Of a DNA stretch of 25,496 nucleotides, positions 20,476-25,496 are shown piece by piece (the first letter of the stretch is position 1; each line of letters starts with the position of its first letter). The translations under genes and the position numbers were made by a program. The DNA is taken from positions 1 to 25,496 of the forward strand of contig JBKKCR010000062.1 of the NCBI GenBank assembly GCA_046712825.1. Direction: 5' to 3'. Below the pieces are notes generated by a model that ran no database searches, was not told the origin of the DNA, and saw nothing but the letters and a program-made list of their open reading frames with translations. This DNA comes from DATFGK01 sp046712825. GTDB lineage: Bacteria > Actinomycetota > AC-67.

Positions 20476-21755
20476 AGATCACGATCGTCGGCACGGGGTA
20501 CGTGGGGCTTGTCACCGGCTCATGCTTCGCCGACCTCGGTCACGAAGTGACTTGTGTCGACGTCGTGGCGGAGAAGGTCGAGAAGCTCCGGGGCGGTCAG
20601 ATCCCGATCCACGAGCCGGGTCTCGAGGAGGTCGTCCAGCGCGGCCTCGATGCCGGACGGCTGCGGTTCACCACCGACCTCGGTGAGGGCGTCCGTCACT
20701 CGCAGTTCGTTTTCATCTGTGTGCCGACGCCGCCGGCCGAGGATGGGAGCGCGGACCTGTCGCACGTCCAGCAGGCGGCCGTGGACATCGCGCAGCACAT
20801 CGGCGACTACAAGATCATCGTCAACAAGAGCACGGTGCCGATCGGCTCCTCGCGTCTGGTCGAGCGGATCGTCCGAGAGCGGCTCCCCGCCCAGATCGAG
20901 TTCGACGTGGCGTCGAACCCCGAATTCCTGCGCGAAGGCTCGGCGGTGTTCGACTTCATGCACCCCGACCGGGTCGTCATCGGCACGCACAGCGAGCGGG
21001 CTGCGGGCCTGTTGACCGAGTTGTTCCGCCCGCTGGGGGCACCGCTGATCGTCACCGATCCGGCGACCGCGGAGATGATCAAGTACGCGTCGAACGCGTT
21101 CCTGGCGACGAAGATCTCCTACATCAACGCGATCGCGAACATCTGCGACCAGGTCGGCGCCGACGTCAAGGAGGTAGCGCTCGGGATGGGCTACGACGCC
21201 CGGATCGGCTTCGAATTCCTGAAGCCCGGCCCGGGGTTCGGCGGCTCGTGTCTTCCCAAGGACTGCCGCGCGCTGATCCAGGTCGCCGAGAACCAGGGGT
21301 ACGACTTCGGGTTGCTCCGTGGTGTGCTCGAAGTCAACGATGAGCAGCACCGCGTCATCACCGGCAAGCTGGAGCGACTCGTCGGGGGCCTCGCCGGCAG
21401 GACGATCGGGGTATGGGGTCTCGCGTTCAAGCCGAACACAGACGACGTACGCGATTCTCCGTCGCTGGCCGTGATCCGGGACATCCTGGCGCGCGGGGCG
21501 CGCATCCGCGCGTACGACCCCGCCGTCGATCCCGGCCGGACCTTCGACGGCGTGGAGCGGGCTCCGGGAGCCGTCGAAGCCGTCGAGGGCGCAGACGCGC
21601 TGCTGCTGCTGACGGAATGGAACGAGTTCCGCTGGCTCGACTTCGCGCGTGTCCGCGACGTCATGACCACCCCGGTTGTCGTGGACGCCCGGAACTTCCT
21701 CGATCCCCACATGCTCCGCCAGCTTGGATTCACCTATGAGGGAGTCGGTCGCTAG
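20472..21755 (+). CDS. ugd: UDP-glucose 6-dehydrogenase
   Basis: 427 residues, standard length. MKITIVGTGYVGLVTGSCFADLGHEV binds NAD; CVPTPP (83-88), NKSTVPIGSS (118-127), SNPEFLREGSAVFDFMHPDRVVIG (148-171), Lys204 in EMIKYASNAFLATKISYIN, and Cys260 in PGPGFGGSCLPKD are the conserved substrate and catalytic elements. The C-terminal NAD/UDP domain has VWGLAFKPNTDDVRDSPSL. It oxidises UDP-glucose to UDP-glucuronate with two NAD+. ATG 20472 has GGGGAG six bases upstream and overlaps the previous stop. Its product is the substrate of the next gene, a clear pathway pairing. This is the second sugar-nucleotide dehydrogenase in the window; the one at 4110-5414 belongs to the N-acetyl-hexosamine branch. 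Confidence 0.96.
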   Translation: MKITIVGTGYVGLVTGSCFADLGHEVTCVDVVAEKVEKLRGGQIPIHEPGLEEVVQRGLDAGRLRFTTDLGEGVRHSQFVFICVPTPPAEDGSADLSHVQQAAVDIAQHIGDYKIIVNKSTVPIGSSRLVERIVRERLPAQIEFDVASNPEFLREGSAVFDFMHPDRVVIGTHSERAAGLLTELFRPLGAPLIVTDPATAEMIKYASNAFLATKISYINAIANICDQVGADVKEVALGMGYDARIGFEFLKPGPGFGGSCLPKDCRALIQVAENQGYDFGLLRGVLEVNDEQHRVITGKLERLVGGLAGRTIGVWGLAFKPNTDDVRDSPSLAVIRDILARGARIRAYDPAVDPGRTFDGVERAPGAVEAVEGADALLLLTEWNEFRWLDFARVRDVMTTPVVVDARNFLDPHMLRQLGFTYEGVGR

Positions 21756-21801
21756 ACGCTCTCGCGTCGGCGCCGGTTCCCTCGGGTATCCTCCTCAACC
21801 G
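21756..21801 (+). promoter_or_regulatory. Possible leaderless promoter before UDP-xylose synthase
   Basis: TATCCT at 21787-21792 lies nine bases before ATG 21802, and the gap has no Shine-Dalgarno sequence. This is the same arrangement as at several other starts in the window. No -35 element recognised. Confidence 0.35.
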
Positions 21802-22740
21802 ATGCGAGTGTTGATCGCCGGCGGCGGCGGGTTCCTCGGATACCACCTGTGTACGCGCATGCTCGACGACGGGCATGAGGTCGTCTGCGTGGACAACTTG
21901 ATCACCGGACGGCGGGAAAACATCGAAGAGCTGTCCGCGAACCCTCGCTTCAGCTTCGTGGAGCACAACATCTCCACGCCGCTGTTCCCCGACGGCGAGA
22001 TCGACGCGGTAATGAACTTCGCGAGCCCCGCCTCTCCGATCGACTATCTCGCCCATCCGATCCCTACGCTCAAGGTGGGCGCCATCGGAACGTGGCACAC
22101 CCTCGGGATCGCGAAAGCCAAGCAGGCGACCTACTTCATCGCCTCGACGTCGGAGGTCTACGGCGATCCGCAGATCCATCCGCAGCCCGAGAGCTACTGG
22201 GGCCACGTGAACCCGATCGGGCCTCGGGGCGTCTACGACGAGGCGAAGCGCTACGCCGAGGCGATGACCATGGCGTACCACCGGTTCCACGGACTGGATA
22301 CGAGGATCGTGCGGATCTTCAACACCTTCGGCCCTCGCATGCGTCCGATGGACGGACGCGCCGTGAGCACGTTCATCGTGCAGGCGCTGAAGGGGGAACC
22401 GATGACCGTCCACGGGGACGGGTCGCAGACCAGGAGCTTCTGCTACGTCGACGACTTGATCGAGGGGTTCATCCGGCTTCTCGCGTCCGGCGAACACGAG
22501 CCGGTCAACATCGGCAACCCGGAGGAGTACACGGTCCTCGAGCTGGCGTCGATGATCAAGGAGCTAACGGGGTCGAACTCCGAGATCGCGTTCGCGCCCA
22601 GACCGATCGACGATCCGAGCGTTCGCCGCCCCGACATCAGCCGCGCGCGTGAATTGCTGGGGTGGGAGCCGCGGGTTCCCGTGCGCGAAGGCTTGCAACG
22701 CACGATCGAGTGGTTCCGGTTCGAACTCGGAGGAGCATAG
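21802..22740 (+). CDS. uxs: UDP-glucuronate decarboxylase (UDP-xylose synthase)
   Basis: 312 residues. NAD site IAGGGGFLGYHL (5-16); VDNLITGRRENI; NFASPASPIDYLAHPIPTLKVG; STSEVYGDP (115-123); the strongly diagnostic HPQPESYWGHVNPIGPRGVYDEAKRYAE with Tyr145 and Lys149; IFNTFGPRMRPMDGRAVSTFI; and GDGSQTRSFCYVDDLIEG. Glu118, Tyr145 and Lys149 are the catalytic residues expected for UXS. It converts UDP-glucuronate to UDP-xylose, so the polymer, or something else on the surface, probably contains xylose or glucuronate. The frame is open back to 21676, but only the ATG at 21802 starts at the conserved MRVLIAGGGGFLG. One base separates its stop from the start of the small Hfq-like gene. Confidence 0.95.
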   Translation: MRVLIAGGGGFLGYHLCTRMLDDGHEVVCVDNLITGRRENIEELSANPRFSFVEHNISTPLFPDGEIDAVMNFASPASPIDYLAHPIPTLKVGAIGTWHTLGIAKAKQATYFIASTSEVYGDPQIHPQPESYWGHVNPIGPRGVYDEAKRYAEAMTMAYHRFHGLDTRIVRIFNTFGPRMRPMDGRAVSTFIVQALKGEPMTVHGDGSQTRSFCYVDDLIEGFIRLLASGEHEPVNIGNPEEYTVLELASMIKELTGSNSEIAFAPRPIDDPSVRRPDISRARELLGWEPRVPVREGLQRTIEWFRFELGGA

Positions 22741-22741
22741 G

Positions 22742-23002
22742 ATGGATAAGAATCTGTTGGATCAGCTGAAGGACGGCGACGAGGTCGCGGTGGCGTTGCG
22801 GGGCGGAGCGGGGTGGCTTCAAGGATCGATCGTGTGGCGCCGCGATGACGCGGTCCTCCTGAAGGTCGCGGCCGGCGGTGCCGGCGGCGCGGCCTCCCCC
22901 TACGCCCTGGTTTTCCTGGGGGAGATCTCCGCGCTCGGCGTCCCGCGTGAGCTGGAGCCACCGACCCCGGAGGCGCGCGCCACCGGCTTCATGCGCGGCT
23001 AG
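22742..23002 (+). CDS. Small protein, possible Sm/Hfq-like fold
   Basis: 86 residues, MDKNLLDQLKDGDEVAVALRGG at the start, with GGAGGAG upstream of ATG 22742, so it is almost certainly translated and coupled to the UDP-xylose synthase. No family can be named with certainty. The order and spacing of its hydrophobic strands resemble Hfq: LLDQL helix, EVAVALRGGAGWLQGSIVWRRDDAVLLKV (compare Hfq VxVYLxNGxxLQGxIxxFDxFVxLLK), a glycine-rich loop, then YALVFLGEISALGVPR (compare YKHAISTVxPxR). The key KHA motif of Hfq is absent and the loop is longer (VAAGGAGGAASP). It could equally be an unrelated small beta-barrel. A terminator follows its stop, so it ends the sugar-nucleotide operon. Confidence 0.72.
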   Translation: MDKNLLDQLKDGDEVAVALRGGAGWLQGSIVWRRDDAVLLKVAAGGAGGAASPYALVFLGEISALGVPRELEPPTPEARATGFMRG

Positions 23003-23022
23003 CCGTCGCGAGCGGCTCCGCA

Positions 23023-23043
23023 GGGACCAACGTCCCAATTTTT
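23023..23043 (+). terminator. Rho-independent terminator after the sugar-nucleotide operon
   Basis: GGGAC (23023-23027), loop CAAC, GTCCC (23032-23036), then AATTTTT. A five-pair GC stem with a T5 tract 21 bases after the stop of the Hfq-like gene is a classic intrinsic terminator, and T-runs are rare here. A second weak hairpin (AGCCG/CGGCT) overlaps the region just after the stop. Confidence 0.65.
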
Positions 23044-23222
23044 CCTTCGCGCGCCCCGAACGCCGTCCGGTGCGTCCCGGTTCGCCGGGATCAGAGGAGG
23101 GTGCCGACGTGAGGATCCTCCGACTTGTGCGTGCGGTTTCGTTCGCTCGCTCGTTTCCTTTGGTGCACGGATGCCGCGCTGTAGTGGCTCCGGGCGACGG
23201 ACCTGAAGGAGGGCGAGGCAGA
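23044..23222 (+). promoter_or_regulatory. Leader of the HTH gene with hairpin and alternative start
   Basis: The stretch between the terminator and ATG 23223 holds a perfect six-pair hairpin with a TTCG loop (23075-23090), then AGAGGAGGG (23093-23101) and an in-frame GTG at 23109 that would extend the HTH protein by 38 residues (MRILRLVRAVSFARSFPLVHG...). A second ribosome-binding site, AAGGAGG, precedes ATG 23223. Two good ribosome-binding sites in one frame suggest two protein forms. No -10 element stands out. Confidence 0.4.
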
Positions 23223-23537
23223 ATGACCAAGACCCCGTACACCAGCGGCACGCGCGAGCGACTCATCGATCGACTTCGCCGTCAGGCGATGGCTATCCAG
23301 AACGGCCACCGTCGAGAGGACGCGCTCCTCACGACCGGCGAGGTCGCGATGCTCTTCCGCGTCAGCCACCGCGCCGTGCGCTGCTGGGCGGACGCAGGCA
23401 AGCTCCCCTACATCCGGACCCTAGGCGGCCACCGCCGCTTCCTCGCGTCCGCGGTGTGGGAGGCCCTTTCGGCGGTCCTTCCCGAGGGCGAGCGCACCCC
23501 GGTCCAGCCCGTTCCGAACGTAGCTCGCGGAGCCTAA
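23223..23537 (+). CDS. BldC/MerR-type helix-turn-helix DNA-binding protein
   Basis: 104 residues. Residues 35-82 (ALLTTGEVAMLFRVSHRAVRCWADAGKLPYIRTLGGHRRFLASAVWEAL) form a winged-helix domain of the MerR/excisionase type, with the GGHRRF wing found in actinobacterial BldC, a developmental regulator that binds DNA as head-to-tail oligomers. BldC itself is about 70 residues; here a basic N-terminal arm (RERLIDRLRRQAMAIQNGHRR) and a short proline-rich tail are added. ATG 23223 has AAGGAGG about ten bases upstream. GTG 23109 is in frame with an even better spaced AGGAGG and would give 142 residues; I keep the shorter form because the extension lacks domain-like features. It may control the surrounding polysaccharide genes, or may be unrelated to them. 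Confidence 0.85.
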   Translation: MTKTPYTSGTRERLIDRLRRQAMAIQNGHRREDALLTTGEVAMLFRVSHRAVRCWADAGKLPYIRTLGGHRRFLASAVWEALSAVLPEGERTPVQPVPNVARGA

Positions 23538-23548
23538 CCAAGGCGTTT

Positions 23549-23591
23549 CGGCCGGTCCGCCGCCGGATACGAACCGGCGACGGATCGGCCG
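23549..23591 (+). terminator. Very strong hairpin between HTH gene and sugar kinase
   Basis: Arms 23549-23566 and 23574-23591 pair at 17 of 18 positions (one C/A mismatch, one G-T wobble) around a seven-base ATACGAA loop. It starts 11 bases after the HTH stop. No long T-run follows (only TTT a few bases on), a form often accepted as a terminator in actinobacteria. GCGTTTC occurs as a direct repeat on both sides (23543-23549 and 23595-23601). It could also act as an RNA-stabilising or binding structure in the kinase leader. Confidence 0.65.
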
Positions 23592-23618
23592 CCCGCGTTT
23601 CACCCAAAGGACTCCCTC

Positions 23619-24665
23619 ATGACGACCGTATACGCGCGCGCCTCGGGCCGGGTGTCCCTCGCCGGCGGAGGCACCGACGTCCCTGCCTACTACGAGCGTC
23701 ACGGTGGCGCGGTCGTCTCGTCTGCGATCGGGATCAGCGCTTCCGCCCACGTAGGCCCGTGCGCGACCGGTCTCGAGCTCGTGTCTCTGGATCACGGCTC
23801 CCGTGAGCTGATCCCCGCCGATCGGGTCGCCCGTCGCGTCCGCTACCCCTTCCTCGCAGAGGAGTTCCTCACGCTTCAGAAAGCCGTCGCGTGGCACTTC
23901 GCGCTCGACAGGGCTCGTCTCGCCGCGACCAGCGAGCTTCCGGCCGGCGGCGGGCTCGGCGCGTCGGCGGCGATCTGCGTAGCGTTGGTCGCCGCCTCCG
24001 CGGCCTACCTCGGAGAGCCGCTCGACCGCAACGGGATCGCTGAGATCGCGGCGCGGATCGAGATGACGGTTCTGCGGCGACCGTGCGGAAAGCAGGATCA
24101 ATACACCGCTGCGTACGGCGGCCTCAATCTGCTTGAGTTCGCGCGCGACGGCGCGGTAGCCGTCACGCCGGTACGCATAACGCAGCAGACCCGCCACGAC
24201 CTCGCCCAGAACCTGACGCTCTTCTCCAACGGTGGCCGCAGGAACTCCGCGTGGCCGCTGGCGGAGCTTGCCCGCCGCATCTCGGCGGATCACGTCGAGA
24301 CCATCGCGGCACTGACCGAGTTGAAGGAGATCGCCTACGAGGTGAAGACGGCCCTCGAGCTCGGCGACATGGAGATGCTCGGCAGCCTGCTCGATCGCGG
24401 ATGGAAAGCGAAGCGGCGGCTCCACTCACAGGTTTCGACGCCGGAGATCGACCGGATCCTCCTTCTCGCGAAGCAGGCGGGCGCGTACGGCGGGAAGCTG
24501 GCAGGAGCAGGGCTCGCCGGCTCGATACTGATCGCGTGCCCTCCTGCCAACCGCGACGACGTGCGAACCGTGCTCGCAACCCAGGGCTGGCGCGCGCGCG
24601 GGATAGAGGTTGACGACTCCGGAGTGACGCTCGGCGAGCCGGCCGGCGGAGCGCTGTCGGGCTGA
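23619..24665 (+). CDS. GHMP-family sugar kinase (heptose-7-phosphate kinase HddA-like)
   Basis: 348 residues. RASGRVSLAGGGTDVPAYYERHGGAVVSSAIG (7-38) is the N-terminal motif of the D-glycero-D-manno-heptose 7-phosphate kinase/fucokinase-like branch. ELPAGGGLGASAAICVAL (106-123) is the GHMP phosphate-binding loop, with GLGASA in place of the usual GLGSSA. GKQDQYTAAYGGLNLLEF and GAYGGKLAGAGLAGSILIAC (motif 3) complete the fold. It would phosphorylate the anomeric carbon of a sugar or sugar phosphate for later nucleotide activation. The start ATG 23619 has AAAGGA seven bases upstream. The other enzymes expected for a GDP-heptose pathway (isomerase, phosphatase, guanylyltransferase) are not in this window, so the substrate stays open. 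Its stop lies four bases from the stop of the convergent DUF3105 gene. Confidence 0.9.
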   Translation: MTTVYARASGRVSLAGGGTDVPAYYERHGGAVVSSAIGISASAHVGPCATGLELVSLDHGSRELIPADRVARRVRYPFLAEEFLTLQKAVAWHFALDRARLAATSELPAGGGLGASAAICVALVAASAAYLGEPLDRNGIAEIAARIEMTVLRRPCGKQDQYTAAYGGLNLLEFARDGAVAVTPVRITQQTRHDLAQNLTLFSNGGRRNSAWPLAELARRISADHVETIAALTELKEIAYEVKTALELGDMEMLGSLLDRGWKAKRRLHSQVSTPEIDRILLLAKQAGAYGGKLAGAGLAGSILIACPPANRDDVRTVLATQGWRARGIEVDDSGVTLGEPAGGALSG

Positions 24666-24669
24666 CCGA

Positions 24670-25422
24670 TCAGGTGCTCGTCGGCGACGGGCTCGGCGAC
24701 GGGCTCGGCGAGGCGGAACCCGTCGGCGACGCGGACGTCGGCGGCGTCGCAGTGTCGGTGCCGGGCTCGGGAGTTGTCTGGGCGGACTCGGGTGCCTTGT
24801 CGCGGAACTGCTTCACGAAGTCCTCGGCTGCGGCCTTCAGTCCTTGTTCGTTCGGTGCGTTGCACTCTTGCAAGTGACCCCACGCGGTGAACGCGACCTG
24901 GGAGGGCATGTTGGGGTTCGGCGCCAGCATGATCCACTCTGGATCGCTGCGAACCACTTCCGCGAGGATGTTCGCGATCGTCTGCCCCACCGACTCCTTG
25001 TAGTAGATCACGATGTGGCCGTGCTCGAGGTTGTGCACCGCGCCCTCGTACTGGACGGCCGCCCGATGGATCCCGGTCGTGATCGGACCGACACCCGCCG
25101 CGTTGTAGTGCCTGCCGGAGGTCGGCGGGTTGGTGTTAAAGGTCTCCCGATCCGGCGGATTGATGTGCGAGGACGGAAGGACCTTGGGGTCCTCAACCGG
25201 CTCACACCCCGCGGCCGCGGCGAGCTTGTTGGAGGCTTCGCTGTTGCCGTCCCCGCCGAGGAGGAGGAACAGCGCCACGATCCCGGCGATCACGAGTCCC
25301 GCCACGCCGGTCAGCGCCATCTTGCGGAGTCGCGCCTGCCGTTGGCGGCGACGCAACTCTTCCAAACGGCGGCGCTTGGCGTCGTCGCGACGCTCGCGTT
25401 TCGTCTCCCTCTTGCTGGCCAC
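24670..25422 (-). CDS. DUF3105 membrane-anchored protein
   Basis: 250 residues. A highly basic N-terminus (1-35, possibly helical RRRLEELRRRQRQARLRK) precedes one membrane helix (about 36-56), so the bulk lies outside. The DUF3105 domain (about 70-210) shows NPPTSGRHYNAAG, GIHRAAVQYEGAVHNLEHGHIVIYY, and a VAFTAWGHLQEC segment; the conserved His residues and the two Cys (CEP, ECN) suggest metal binding or a disulphide. The C-terminus is a Thr/Pro/Ser low-complexity tail with PSPSPSPSPSP, encoded by a 12-base tandem repeat (about 24680-24715), as in wall-spanning linkers. Function unknown for the family. GTG 25422 has no ribosome-binding site but TGCTATAAA ends eight bases before it, pointing to a leaderless transcript. 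Confidence 0.88.
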   Translation of the reverse strand: MASKRETKRERRDDAKRRRLEELRRRQRQARLRKMALTGVAGLVIAGIVALFLLLGGDGNSEASNKLAAAAGCEPVEDPKVLPSSHINPPDRETFNTNPPTSGRHYNAAGVGPITTGIHRAAVQYEGAVHNLEHGHIVIYYKESVGQTIANILAEVVRSDPEWIMLAPNPNMPSQVAFTAWGHLQECNAPNEQGLKAAAEDFVKQFRDKAPESAQTTPEPGTDTATPPTSASPTGSASPSPSPSPSPTST

Positions 25423-25430
25423 GAGGGGCT

Positions 25431-25439
25431 TTTATAGCA
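25431..25439 (-). promoter_or_regulatory. Extended -10 promoter for the DUF3105 gene
   Basis: The minus strand reads TGCTATAAA, a full extended -10 (TGnTATAAA). Initiation about seven bases downstream would fall at or one to two bases before GTG 25422. A CTGACC at 25465-25460 is too far (23-base spacer) to be a standard -35 element, but extended -10 promoters can do without one. Confidence 0.55.
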
Positions 25440-25496
25440 TGCCGCCCGCGCCCGGGCTTGGTCAGCGGATATCCAGGAAGGTTGAGGGGTCGACCG

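Noticed and set aside
24680..24715. 12-base tandem repeat as a regulatory or origin-type repeat
   Set aside because: It encodes the PSPSPS tail of the DUF3105 protein and is explained by codon repetition.
25462..25496. Possible last ten codons of another minus-strand gene (VDPSTFLDIR then TGA)
   Set aside because: Too short to support. It fits a gene ending 39 bases before the DUF3105 start, but any random frame could give this.

Overview
The window looks like a cell-surface polysaccharide locus from a high-GC (roughly two-thirds G+C by eye) actinobacterium, probably a deep-branching Actinomycetota known mainly from metagenomes. The lineage call rests on the base composition, frequent GTG/TTG starts, a BldC-type small HTH regulator, a DUF3105 membrane-anchored protein, several starts that look leaderless, and polysaccharide genes of actinobacterial flavour. 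No rRNA, tRNA, CRISPR array, transposase or phage gene was seen. Coding density is very high; the longest stretch without a confident gene is about 220 bases (23003-23222).

Layout. (1) 1-5414, minus strand: a run that reads from a UDP-N-acetylhexosamine dehydrogenase through a small two-helix membrane protein, a kinase-like/methyltransferase fusion, a membrane-anchored sulfatase/phosphotransferase-fold protein and a class I methyltransferase cut by the window edge. (2) 5506-7820, plus: non-hydrolysing UDP-GlcNAc 2-epimerase (wecB type) and a GT4 glycosyltransferase. (3) 7817-11760, minus: two multi-spanning GT-C-like proteins flanking a small membrane protein, then a methyltransferase. (4) 11806-13452, plus: a third GT-C-like protein. 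(5) 13469-19444, minus: a GT4 glycosyltransferase, a two-component polysaccharide ABC exporter (Wzm/Wzt type), and a secreted SpoIID/LytB-domain protein with ten 44-residue DWDGDG repeats. (6) 19510-24665, plus: a GDP-mannose dehydratase-like SDR, UDP-glucose dehydrogenase, UDP-glucuronate decarboxylase, a small protein that resembles Hfq/LSm proteins, a BldC/MerR-like HTH protein and a GHMP sugar kinase. (7) 24670-25422, minus: DUF3105 protein.

How the genes fit together (inference). The sugar enzymes would supply UDP-ManNAc and its uronate, GDP-6-deoxyhexose, UDP-GlcA and UDP-xylose. The two GT4 enzymes would build a chain at the inner face of the membrane; the ABC pair would export it. The GT-C-like proteins would add lipid-linked sugars outside the membrane. 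The kinase-like/methyltransferase fusion, the sulfatase-fold protein and the other methyltransferases are candidates for capping or decorating the polymer. No Wzx/Wzy pair is seen, so an ABC-dependent route is the simplest reading.

Most interesting signals: a shared 5' leader (-10, GTG start, near-identical following bases) at a GT-C gene and in front of the ABC permease, where it makes a 14-codon upstream ORF overlapping the permease start; a set of Shine-Dalgarno-less starts each with a -10-like hexamer 8-12 bases upstream; an Hfq-like candidate in a phylum thought to lack Hfq; the kinase-like/methyltransferase fusion in the reverse domain order to WbdD; and a 17-of-18 base-pair hairpin between the HTH gene and the sugar kinase.
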